NCBI GenBank assembly: GCA_016880225.1 | Contig: JAEHDT010000218.1 | Span: forward strand, 1 to 21,882 | Reading direction: 5' to 3' | Origin: Gemmatimonadota bacterium | GTDB lineage: Bacteria > Gemmatimonadota > Gemmatimonadetes > Gemmatimonadales > GWC2-71-9 | DNA length: 21,882 nt | Shown: positions 15,707 through 21,882 of the stretch, piece after piece | Numbering within the stretch: the first letter of the stretch is position 1 | Layout of the letters: every line of letters starts with the position of its first letter | Notes under the pieces: model-generated | Databases searched by the model: none | What the model saw: only the letters and a program-made list of their open reading frames with translations | What the model was told of the DNA's origin: nothing | Position numbers and translations under genes: made by a program

Positions 15707-16072
15707 TCAGTGCTCCAGGATGTGCGTGCGGTACAGGCCGAGCGCGATCAGGCCGTATCCCCCGAGGCCGACGAGCAGCGCGGTGAGCCGCCAATCGAAC
15801 CCGAAGCGGGCGGCGCCGACCGCCCCCGCCACGAGCCACACCACGCTCGCCGCAAACCCGAGCAGCACGACTTCCTTGCGCGCCATCAGGATCCCGAACA
15901 CGTAGCCCCAGCTGAACCCGCACACCGCAAGGAACATCAGGCCGTGCGGGATCTTGACCGGGTCGATCAGATTGAGCCCGCCCGCGAACAGGCAGAACAG
16001 GCCGAGCACCGTGTAGCTCGCGAGATGCAGGGCGAGCGGCAGGGGCACGGTCCCCATGCGGTTGAAGGTCAT
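15707..16072 (-). CDS. Small four-helix integral membrane protein, unknown function
   Basis: ATG 16072 is preferred because a TATTTT box (16084-16079 on this strand) lies 6 nt upstream, fitting a leaderless start. ATG 16057 is possible, and the longer frame to 16102 would overlap the divergent acetyltransferase. The protein has 121 residues and four predicted helices at about 13-33, 43-63, 67-88 and 97-115, separated by LIDPVKIPHG, ARKE and FDWR turns. I recognise no family. The stop is 13 nt from the convergent kinase stop. No neighbour suggests a role. Confidence 0.65.
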   Translation of the reverse strand: MTFNRMGTVPLPLALHLASYTVLGLFCLFAGGLNLIDPVKIPHGLMFLAVCGFSWGYVFGILMARKEVVLLGFAASVVWLVAGAVGAARFGFDWRLTALLVGLGGYGLIALGLYRTHILEH

Positions 16073-16077
16073 GGTGT

Positions 16078-16084
16078 TAAAATA
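16078..16084. promoter_or_regulatory. Shared AT-rich divergent promoter box
   Basis: TAAAATA lies between two divergent genes 28 nt apart. On the plus strand TAAAAT (16078-16083) would start a transcript near 16090, just before GGGGAGG (16092-16098) of the acetyltransferase. On the minus strand TATTTT sits 6 nt before ATG 16072. Box visible; use inferred. Confidence 0.4.
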
Positions 16085-16100
16085 GACGCTCGGGGAGGCC

Positions 16101-16610
16101 ATGCAAGCGACACGAACCTATCTCGAACTCGCCACGCCCGGGCAGTTCCAGTCGGCGTTCGGCGACTTTCCCGACGTCGTCGTCGAGCGGGTCGAGCGGC
16201 CCACGCCGGAGCTCTACCGCCTGTGCTACCGCACCGTTGGCGAGGCGTACCACTGGCGCGACCGCTGGAACTGGACGGATGAAGAAATCCGCCGGCACCT
16301 CGCGCAACCCGAGATCACGCTCCACGTCGCGCGGCGCGGGGCCGCGCTCGCGGGATGGTACGAGCTGCGCCGCGTACCCGAGGACCACTCGGTGGAGATC
16401 GCCTACTTCGGGCTCTGCCCCGACGCGATCGGCCGGGGGCTCGGCAAGCACCTACTCTCGTGCGCCGTGCGCGACGCGTGGGCGCTCGGGCCAGCGCGGG
16501 TATGGTTGCATACCTGCACGCTCGATCACCCCGCCGCCCTGCCGAACTACGAGAAGCGCGGGTTTGCGCCGTACAAGCGCGAGACGTACGAGGTTACTTT
16601 CCCCACGTGA
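16101..16610 (+). CDS. GNAT family N-acetyltransferase
   Basis: ATG 16101 follows GGGGAGG closely. 169 residues, one GNAT domain. VEIAYFGLCPDAIGRGLGKH (98-117) contains strand beta4 and the acetyl-CoA pyrophosphate loop (R-G-x-G-K, 112-116). VWLHTCTLDHPAALPNYEKRGFAPYKRE (134-161) contains beta5, the alpha4 N-Y-E helix and the C-terminal strand. The N-terminal part (Y39, YRTVGEAYHWRDRW) supplies the acceptor site. The substrate could be a small amine, an amino acid or a protein N-terminus. The stop overlaps the next gene (GTGA), and the run continues to aconitase. Confidence 0.88.
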   Translation: MQATRTYLELATPGQFQSAFGDFPDVVVERVERPTPELYRLCYRTVGEAYHWRDRWNWTDEEIRRHLAQPEITLHVARRGAALAGWYELRRVPEDHSVEIAYFGLCPDAIGRGLGKHLLSCAVRDAWALGPARVWLHTCTLDHPAALPNYEKRGFAPYKRETYEVTFPT

Positions 16611-16984
16611 CCTTCACGCTTTCGCGGACTCAGAAGCTGATCATCGCCGGCGTGCTCATCGTGCCGCTGGTGGTCTTGGGCCTGTACACGTGGGCGGCCC
16701 TCACATGGAGCTACTCGAAGGGGGAGCGGGCGGGCTACGTCCAGAAGTTCTCCAAAAAGGGCTGGATCTGTAAGACGTGGGAGGGGGAGCTCGCGATCGT
16801 CTCCATCCCGGGAACGATGTCCGAGAAGTTCTTCTTCACCGTGCGGGACGACTCGGTGGCGGCGCGCGTCAACCAGTCGATGGGCAGGCGCGTAGCGCTC
16901 ACCTATCACCAGCATCTGGGCATTCCGACGAGCTGCTTCGGAGAGACGGAGTACTTCGTCGCCGACGTCAGGGTCGTAGAATGA
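16607..16984 (+). CDS. Small membrane-anchored protein, unknown function, upstream of aconitase
   Basis: GTG 16607 gives a GTGA overlap with the acetyltransferase; 125 residues. One N-terminal membrane helix (about 11-33, LIIAGVLIVPLVVLGLYTWA) is followed by a soluble beta-rich domain: YSKGERAGYVQKFSKKGWIC, KTWEGELAIVSIPGT, FFFTVRDDSVA and LTYHQHLGIPTSCFGETEYF. Homologues I recall are unannotated or mislabelled as 6-phosphogluconate dehydrogenase; no enzyme motif supports that label. Two cysteines (C55, C110) could form a disulfide if the domain is periplasmic. The stop overlaps the aconitase ATG (ATGA 16981-16984). Confidence 0.75.
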   Translation: MTFTLSRTQKLIIAGVLIVPLVVLGLYTWAALTWSYSKGERAGYVQKFSKKGWICKTWEGELAIVSIPGTMSEKFFFTVRDDSVAARVNQSMGRRVALTYHQHLGIPTSCFGETEYFVADVRVVE

Positions 16985-19788
16985 GCACGACGAACAGTTA
17001 CGGTGCCCGCGCCTCCCTCAAGGCCGGCGGCTCCACGTTCGAAATCTTCCGCCTCGACGCGCTCGAGCGACGTGGGTTGCCGATCGCCCGCCTTCCCTAC
17101 TCGCTCCGCATCCTGCTCGAGAACCTGCTGCGCCGCGAGGATGGCCGGGCCGTGCGGGGCGAAGAGATCGAGCGGCTCGCCCGATGGGACCCCGCGAAGA
17201 CTCCGGACGACGAGATCGCGTTCATGCCGGCGCGCGTCCTGATGCAGGACTTCACCGGCGTGCCGGCGGTGGTCGACCTCGCCGCCATGCGCGACGCGAT
17301 GCAGGCCATGGGCGGCGACCCGAAGACAGTCAACCCCCTGCTCCCCGCCGAGCTCGTGATCGACCACTCCGTGATCGTCGACGAGTTCGGCACGCCGACC
17401 GCGTTCCAGGTGAACGCCGACCTCGAGTTCCAGCGTAACCGCGAGCGCTACGCCCTGCTGCGCTGGGCCCAGCGGACCTTCCAGGGGTTCCGCGTCGTCC
17501 CCCCGGACACCGGGATCGTGCATCAGGTGAACCTCGAGTACCTCGCACGAGTCGTGTTCACGACCGAGGGCTCCGGCCGAGGATCGCCGGCGCAGGCATA
17601 TCCCGACACGCTCGTCGGCACCGACTCGCACACCACGATGATCAACGGTCTTGGCGTGCTCGGCTGGGGCGTGGGGGGGATCGAGGCCGAGGCCGCCATG
17701 CTCGGCCAGCCGGTCTCGATGCTGATCCCGCAGGTGGTGGGCTTCCGGCTCACCGGCAAGCTCGCCGACGGCGCGACCGCGACCGACCTCGTACTCACCG
17801 TCACGGAGTTGCTCCGCAAGAAGGGTGTCGTGGGCAAGTTCGTGGAATTCTACGGCCCCGGCGTCGCCACCCTGCCGCTCGCCGACCGCGCGACCATCGG
17901 CAACATGGCCCCGGAATACGGCGCCACCGTGGGGATCTTTCCAGTGGACCAGGAGACCCTGCGCTACCTCGAGTTCACCGGTCGCCCCAAACGCCAGGTG
18001 GCGGTGGTCGAAGCGTACATGAAGGAGCAGGGCCTGTTCCACTCGACCGGCGCCCCAGAGCCCGTGTACTCGGACACGCTGTCGCTCGACCTCTCGACCG
18101 TCGAGCCGAGCCTGGCGGGCCCGCGGCGGCCGCAGGACCGGGTCGCGTTGCGTGACCTGCCCAAGAGCTTCCACCTCGCCCTGCCCGCACTGATGAAGCC
18201 GACATCGCCCATCGCTCCGCCCACCGACGTGCGCAACCACTGGGAGGCGGAGGGGGGACAGCCGTTCGGGGGCGGGGCCGCCGTGGCCGCGCCGCCGCGC
18301 CCCACCCACGTCGATCTCACCGTCGACGGCGTCGACTGCAAGCTGCACCACGGATCGGTCGTGATCGCCGCGATCACGAGCTGCACCAACACGTCCAATC
18401 CGTCGGTGATGATCGCCGCCGGGCTCGTCGCCAAGAAGGCGGTCGAGCGGGGACTCGCGTCCCGGCCCTGGGTCAAGACCAGCCTGGCACCGGGGTCGAA
18501 GGTGGTGACCGACTACCTGCGGCAGGCCGGCTTGATGTCCTATCTCGAGCAGCTGCGGTTCCACCTCGTGGGGTACGGCTGCACGACCTGCATCGGCAAC
18601 TCGGGCCCGCTCCCCGAGGCCGTGTCGGCGGCGGTCACCGAGGGTGAGTTGGTGGTGTGCGCTGTGCTCTCGGGCAACCGTAACTTCGAGGGTCGCATCC
18701 AGCAGGAGGTGCGCGCCAACTACCTGGCGTCGCCCCCGCTGGTGGTCGCCTACGCCATCGCAGGCCGCATCGACCTGGACCTGCAGACGCAGCCCCTCGG
18801 CACCGGAAAGGACGGCGCACCCGTCTTTCTCAAGGACATCTGGCCGTCCGCCAAGGAAGTCGACGACGCGGTCCGGTCAGCCATCAAGTCGGCGATGTTC
18901 AAGAAGGAATACGGCGAGGTGTTCCAAGGCGATGCGCGCTGGAGCGGCCTCCCCGTCCCCGCCGGCGACCGCTTCGCCTGGGAGCCCGACTCGACCTACA
19001 TCCGCCGGGCGCCGTACTTCGACGGCATGCCCGCGACGCCGGCGCCCATCGCGGACATCCGCGGGGCGCGGGTGCTGTGCCTGCTGGGCGACAGCATCAC
19101 CACGGACCACATCTCCCCCGCCGGCTCGATCCGCAAGGCCAGCCCCGCGGGCCAGTACCTCGTTGGCCATGGCGTCGCGCCCGTGGACTTCAACTCCTAC
19201 GGCTCCCGCCGGGGCAACCACGAGGTCATGGTGCGGGGTACCTTCGCCAACGTGCGGCTCAAGAATCTGCTCGTGCCGGGGTCGGAAGGACCGGTGACGC
19301 TACATCTCCCCGACGGCGAGCAGCTGACCATCCACGACGCGTCGGTGAAATACCGGGCCGCGGGCGTGCCGCTCATCGTGATCGCGGGGACGGAGTACGG
19401 CTCAGGGTCGTCGCGCGACTGGGCCGCCAAGGGCCCGCGGCTCCTGGGTGTGCGCGCGGTGATCGCCCAGAGCTACGAGCGCATCCACCGCTCCAACCTC
19501 GTCGGTATGGGGATCCTGCCGCTGCAATTTCTTACCGGCGAGACGCCCGAGAGCCTCGGCCTCGCCGGCAAAGAGCTCTTCCAGATTTCGGGGCTCGGGG
19601 CCGTGCTCGCCGAAGGGTTCCCGCGCGGCAAAGAGCTGGTGGTCGAAGCGGCGAAGCCGGATGGCGCGGTCGCCCGATTTCGAGTCACAGTCCGGATCGA
19701 TACTCCGCAGGAGCTCCAGTACTACCGCCACGGCGGGATTCTCGAATACGTGCTGCGGCAGCTGCTTTCCTCCGCTGCGCCCGCCTAA
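16981..19788 (+). CDS. acnA: Aconitate hydratase A
   Basis: ATG 16981 (ATGA overlap), 935 residues, normal for AcnA/IRP-type aconitase. It interconverts citrate and isocitrate through cis-aconitate in the TCA cycle, in the cytoplasm. Cluster ligands are all present: C468 in ITSCTNTSNPSV, and C534 and C537 in YGCTTCIGNSGPLP, holding a 4Fe-4S cluster. VGTDSHTTMINGLGVLGWGV, LLGDSITTDHISPAGSI, YGSRRGNHEVMVRGTF and GTEYGSGSSRDWAAKGP are active-site signatures of the domains in order. An insertion-like Gly/Ala/Pro-rich linker (about 424-440) precedes the cysteine region. The three-gene run with GNAT and the small membrane protein is tightly coupled. No other TCA gene is in view. Confidence 0.97.
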   Translation: MSTTNSYGARASLKAGGSTFEIFRLDALERRGLPIARLPYSLRILLENLLRREDGRAVRGEEIERLARWDPAKTPDDEIAFMPARVLMQDFTGVPAVVDLAAMRDAMQAMGGDPKTVNPLLPAELVIDHSVIVDEFGTPTAFQVNADLEFQRNRERYALLRWAQRTFQGFRVVPPDTGIVHQVNLEYLARVVFTTEGSGRGSPAQAYPDTLVGTDSHTTMINGLGVLGWGVGGIEAEAAMLGQPVSMLIPQVVGFRLTGKLADGATATDLVLTVTELLRKKGVVGKFVEFYGPGVATLPLADRATIGNMAPEYGATVGIFPVDQETLRYLEFTGRPKRQVAVVEAYMKEQGLFHSTGAPEPVYSDTLSLDLSTVEPSLAGPRRPQDRVALRDLPKSFHLALPALMKPTSPIAPPTDVRNHWEAEGGQPFGGGAAVAAPPRPTHVDLTVDGVDCKLHHGSVVIAAITSCTNTSNPSVMIAAGLVAKKAVERGLASRPWVKTSLAPGSKVVTDYLRQAGLMSYLEQLRFHLVGYGCTTCIGNSGPLPEAVSAAVTEGELVVCAVLSGNRNFEGRIQQEVRANYLASPPLVVAYAIAGRIDLDLQTQPLGTGKDGAPVFLKDIWPSAKEVDDAVRSAIKSAMFKKEYGEVFQGDARWSGLPVPAGDRFAWEPDSTYIRRAPYFDGMPATPAPIADIRGARVLCLLGDSITTDHISPAGSIRKASPAGQYLVGHGVAPVDFNSYGSRRGNHEVMVRGTFANVRLKNLLVPGSEGPVTLHLPDGEQLTIHDASVKYRAAGVPLIVIAGTEYGSGSSRDWAAKGPRLLGVRAVIAQSYERIHRSNLVGMGILPLQFLTGETPESLGLAGKELFQISGLGAVLAEGFPRGKELVVEAAKPDGAVARFRVTVRIDTPQELQYYRHGGILEYVLRQLLSSAAPA

Positions 19789-19802
19789 CAGCCGGCTCGG
19801 CG

Positions 19803-20111
19803 CTACGACGCCGAGGCGGGTGCGAAGGACAACGGCTCCAGAACGAGCGTTGGGAAGCACTCCCGCTCACAGTTGAACACGCCGTCCGGAGCGTGCTCAC
19901 ACCGCGTGACGGCGAGCCGGGTGGCGTCGCGGTCAAACCCGATTTCCACCCGCGCCACGGCTCCCGTCGCCGGGCAGAGCACGCGGGCCGGCAGGCTCCG
20001 CGTCTTCCCGTTCGCGGGCGGGCTCACGCGAGCGAGCGAGATCGCCACCGCCACGAGCGCGGCGACAGTCGCCGCCACGATGGCCAGCAGCAGCACCAAC
20101 GTTTCCGTCAT
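19803..20111 (-). CDS. Small membrane-anchored four-cysteine protein
   Basis: ATG 20111 is preceded by GGGGGAG (20114-20120), favouring it over an upstream ATG at 20177. 102 residues. Residues 4-28 form one membrane helix (LVLLLAIVAATVAALVAVAI). The soluble part carries C46 (RVLCPATGAVARVEI), C71 (VTRCEHAP) and C81/C85 (FNCERECFP). The C-P, R-C and C-x3-C spacing suggests a small metal-binding (zinc or iron-sulfur-like) fold or two disulfides, depending on which side of the membrane it faces. Function unknown. It follows the Spy/CpxP-like gene on the same strand after 90 nt and faces the aconitase tail-to-tail with a 14-nt gap. Confidence 0.65.
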   Translation of the reverse strand: MTETLVLLLAIVAATVAALVAVAISLARVSPPANGKTRSLPARVLCPATGAVARVEIGFDRDATRLAVTRCEHAPDGVFNCERECFPTLVLEPLSFAPASAS

Positions 20112-20201
20112 GACTCCCCCTTGCGACTCCTCTCCGAGCGTAGCGACCGGTCCGTGAGGGGGGGGTGAAATTCGCATGAAGACCGGACGGACAGCCCCGA
20201 G

Positions 20202-20720
20202 TCAATGGGGGTTCGTGGGCCGCATCATCTGCCGGTGCTCCTGCATCCACGCCTGCATCGAATCCGCCCAGACCTGGACCTTGGAGCGTTGGGCGTCGGT
20301 GAGCACGCCCCGAGCCTGGGCCGCCGCCGCAATGACCGCCCAATGGGCCTTCCCCATTGCGGCGTGCGCCGCCTGGAAGTGGAGCTTCAGCGCCGCCGTG
20401 TCGGGCGCCGCGCCCGCGGCCTGGTCCATCTCCTTCATGTGAGTCGCCGCGTCCGCCATCGCCCGGTTACGGGCGGTGTCGATGACGCTCCGCAGGGTCG
20501 TGAGGCGCGCCACCTGGTCGGCGCTCAGGCCGAGCGCGTCCTTGCGGGCGAGCAGGTGTTGCGGCGTGTACAGCATCATCCTCATCATGGCCGGCCCCAT
20601 CTCGCGCATCATGGGGCCTTCCATGTCGGACATGTGACCGCGGCCCATACCGCCCGGCTGTTGCCCGGCGAGCGGCGCGGCTGCGAAGACGAACACTGCC
20701 AAGAGTGACCTGCAGTTCAT
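20202..20720 (-). CDS. Methionine-rich Spy/CpxP-like periplasmic protein
   Basis: ATG 20720 has GGGGAGG (20727-20733) 6 nt upstream; longer frames upstream lack coding character. 172 residues. A signal peptide (MNCRSLLAVFVFAAAPLAGQ) is followed by ten methionines between residues 25 and 49 (GGMGRGHMSDMEGPMMREM, then MMRMM). Residues 52-165 are all helical, with two LTxxQ-like repeats (LGLSADQVARL and GVLTDAQRSK), the mark of Spy/CpxP/ZraP proteins. These are periplasmic chaperones or metal sensors for envelope stress. The Met-rich start suggests copper or silver binding, by analogy with Met-rich copper proteins. A hairpin terminator lies about 40 nt upstream of the start, so expression may be controlled by attenuation. 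Confidence 0.8.
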   Translation of the reverse strand: MNCRSLLAVFVFAAAPLAGQQPGGMGRGHMSDMEGPMMREMGPAMMRMMLYTPQHLLARKDALGLSADQVARLTTLRSVIDTARNRAMADAATHMKEMDQAAGAAPDTAALKLHFQAAHAAMGKAHWAVIAAAAQARGVLTDAQRSKVQVWADSMQAWMQEHRQMMRPTNPH

Positions 20721-20757
20721 CGGACGCCTCCCCTTCGGCTGTCTCGGGAATAACCCC

Positions 20758-20799
20758 AAAAAAACCGCGGCCCCCGAATCTACTGTCGATCCGGGGGCC
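20758..20799 (-). terminator. Rho-independent terminator (or attenuator) upstream of the Spy-like gene
   Basis: On the minus strand an 8-bp GC stem (arms 20792-20799 and 20769-20776, GGCCCCCG with CGGGGGCC, 15-nt loop) is followed by GCGG and seven T (20758-20764). It ends 37 nt before ATG 20720. It could end a transcript from the right or act as an attenuator in the leader of the Spy-like gene. Confidence 0.7.
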
Positions 20800-21070
20800 A
20801 GAGGACATCTTTTCCGACTCGTCACTTCCGCCGGGGCCGTTTCCGGTCGGGCGGCGTCCGCTCTTCGGGTACCTATCCGCCATCGGGTTTCTCGTCCTTG
20901 CACCGTGCGGTGCCGGTGGACTGCGGCCGATGGCTCGAAGCGAACCGACAGGTCGGGCGGCGCTCCTAGCGCCGGCCCCTCCTCAAGGGCTGTCCCGCAC
21001 CGGCCACCCGTACCGAGTGACCGTGCGACAACGTATGCCCGGGGACATGAGGCGGCCGTGAAAGGCCGAT
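20800..21070. other. Non-coding stretch with several hairpins
   Basis: No ORF here has convincing content. Visible structures are GCACC-GTGC-GGTGC (20900-20913) and a perfect 7-bp stem with a 3-nt loop (20958-20964 with 20968-20974). Together with the terminator at 20758-20799 this could be the leader of the Spy-like mRNA or a small RNA on the minus strand. I matched it to no known riboswitch class. Confidence 0.4.
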
Positions 21071-21077
21071 GAAACTT

Positions 21078-21107
21078 CCCCCCGCGGAGCGTTGGCGCCA
21101 CGGGGGG
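21078..21107 (-). terminator. Hairpin after the Hsp20 gene
   Basis: CCCCCCG (21078-21084) pairs with CGGGGGG (21101-21107) around a 16-nt loop, 23 nt past the Hsp20 stop. On the minus strand it is followed by only a weak T tract (AAGTTTCA), so termination may be partial. Confidence 0.5.
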
Positions 21108-21130
21108 TCGACACCCACCGCCGGCCCGAC

Positions 21131-21613
21131 CTACTTCAGGGCCTTCGCGGGGGTGACCTCCACCTTGATGAGATGGGGCTTCGCCGCCTCGAGCTTCGGC
21201 AGCGTGACAGTCAGCACCCCGTTGTCATAGGCCGCCTTGATCTTCTCGGGCTCGACGGTGGCCGGCAGCGTGAAGGTCCGCTCGAACGAGCCGTAACTGC
21301 GCTCGTAACGGTGCACCTTCTCGGCCTTCTCCTCCGCCACCTGCTCCTTCGTTCCCGTGATGGTCAGCAGGTTGCCCTCGACCGAGATCTTCACCTCCTC
21401 GGGCTTCACGCCCGGGAGCTCGGCAACGATCCGGATCTTGTCGTTCTCCTCGAAAATGTCCACGACGGGCACCCACGCGGCCGCCGTCGGCACCTCTGCC
21501 GGCAGCCAGTCGAACGTGCGGAACGGCTCGTTGAACATGCGACCCATGCGACGCTCGAGCTGATACAGGAGATCCAGCATCGGATCCCGCACAGGCTTCG
21601 TGACTCCGAACAT
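21131..21613 (-). CDS. Hsp20/alpha-crystallin small heat-shock protein
   Basis: ATG 21613 has an excellent ribosome site GGAGGTGA (21619-21626) 5 nt upstream; the longer frame to 21718 has none. 160 residues. The N-terminal arm (1-45) is followed by the alpha-crystallin domain (about 46-140): WVPVVDIFEENDKIRIVAEL, PGVKPEEVKISVEGNLLTIT, RSYGSFERTFTLP and the signature AAYDNGVLTVTLPK (127-140). The C-terminal tail contains HLIKVEV, which may serve as the I-x-I/V anchor. It is an ATP-independent holdase that binds unfolding proteins in the cytoplasm. Promoter elements must lie in 21614-21791, shared with the divergent gene; a CIRCE half-site only is present. Confidence 0.95.
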   Translation of the reverse strand: MFGVTKPVRDPMLDLLYQLERRMGRMFNEPFRTFDWLPAEVPTAAAWVPVVDIFEENDKIRIVAELPGVKPEEVKISVEGNLLTITGTKEQVAEEKAEKVHRYERSYGSFERTFTLPATVEPEKIKAAYDNGVLTVTLPKLEAAKPHLIKVEVTPAKALK

Positions 21614-21791
21614 ATGGCTCACCTCCCTTTGGTACCAGAAGGTTAGCACTGGAGCCATGAGCCGCGGTTGAAGGCCGCCTGAGAGTTTCGAGCGGATTCG
21701 CTTCCACGGCTCTTTCATCGGGTCTTATGGTTCGCTTCACCGCCTCCGGGGTTAATAGGGGCGAGCAATGACATCCTTCAGGAGGCACCCA

Positions 21792-21882
21792 ATGAGACTC
21801 GCAACCACACTCGCGGCGCTCCTTTTCGCCGTGCCGGCGCTCGCAGCCGCGCAGCAGCCCGGCCAGCAGCCGATGACGCAGC
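21792..21882 (+). CDS. Exported protein, N-terminus only (cut by window edge)
   Basis: ATG 21792 follows AGGAGG (21780-21785) with a 6-nt spacer. The visible 30 residues are a signal peptide (MRLATTLAALLFAVPALAAA) followed by a Gln/Pro-rich start (QQPGQQPMTQ). The mature protein lies outside the window, so no family can be given. It is divergent from Hsp20 with a 178-nt shared upstream region. A TTAATA stretch near 21751 could be its -10. Confidence 0.8.
   Translation, partial: MRLATTLAALLFAVPALAAAQQPGQQPMTQ

Noticed and set aside
16906..18564. Long open frame (552 codons) antisense to aconitase
   Set aside because: A GC-rich shadow of a conserved gene; composition is His/Arg/Gly-rich with no motif.
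19792..19799. AGCCGGCT palindrome between the aconitase and four-cysteine genes as a terminator
   Set aside because: It has no loop and no T tract, so it cannot be an ordinary hairpin terminator.
20705..21061. Plus-strand 118-codon frame in the non-coding region before the Spy-like gene
   Set aside because: No ribosome site, no hydrophobic or domain pattern, and it covers the terminator hairpin.
21643..21650. TTAGCACT, matching one arm of the CIRCE heat-shock operator, upstream of Hsp20
   Set aside because: The second arm (GAGTGCTAA after 9 nt) is absent, so a half-site alone is not evidence for HrcA control.

Overview
This is a high-GC bacterial window, densely packed with protein-coding genes. 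No rRNA, tRNA, CRISPR array, transposase or integrase was seen. From position about 1400 rightwards the gene content suggests a soil- or sediment-type Gemmatimonadota-like (or Acidobacteriota-like) chromosome. The reasons are a DUF1800-DUF1501 pair, LssY_C, DinB, a secreted MetX-like hydrolase and many ATGA/GTGA-coupled genes. This phylum call is inference; a search of the aconitase and kinase would settle it.

Left edge (1-1396): two minus-strand genes of another flavour, a tripartite tricarboxylate (Bug/TctC) receptor cut by the window edge and the C-terminal half of a 3-hydroxyisobutyrate-dehydrogenase-family gene. The second gene ends abruptly at about 1391-1396 and a different gene starts on the plus strand at 1411. 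This is either a recombination scar or an assembly chimera.

1411-7312, plus strand: a run of nine genes, mostly with 1-4 nt overlaps. The first four are a small winged-helix (PqqD-like) protein, a DUF692/MNIO-type TIM-barrel iron enzyme, a secreted LssY_C-domain protein and a helical protein resembling MNIO partner proteins, with its own C-terminal PqqD-like domain. They look like a RiPP-type modification unit with no recognisable precursor peptide, and they are the best candidate for something undescribed here. Then follow a cysteine-less ArsC/Spx-fold protein, a conserved protein of unknown function, a DinB gene broken by one in-frame TGA, a secreted MetX-like alpha/beta hydrolase and a MaoC hydratase.

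7284-9173, minus: an ABC exporter with fused membrane and ATPase domains, overlapping the MaoC gene tail to tail. 9215-11973, plus: the DUF1800-DUF1501 pair (Tat-exported partner). 11989-12957, minus: an HtrA-like protease without a signal peptide, divergent from an SDR dehydrogenase across a short intergenic stretch with a perfect 8+8 inverted repeat beside a TATATT box. The SDR gene is followed closely by a GAF/PAS histidine kinase (13768-15693).

15707-16072, minus: a four-helix membrane protein. 16101-19788, plus: GNAT acetyltransferase, small membrane-anchored protein and aconitase AcnA, all overlapping by 4 nt. 19803-21613, minus: a stress-flavoured group with a four-cysteine membrane-anchored protein, a methionine-rich Spy/CpxP-like periplasmic protein and an Hsp20 chaperone, with two hairpin terminators and about 330 nt of structured non-coding DNA. 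The window ends inside a secreted protein gene starting at 21792.
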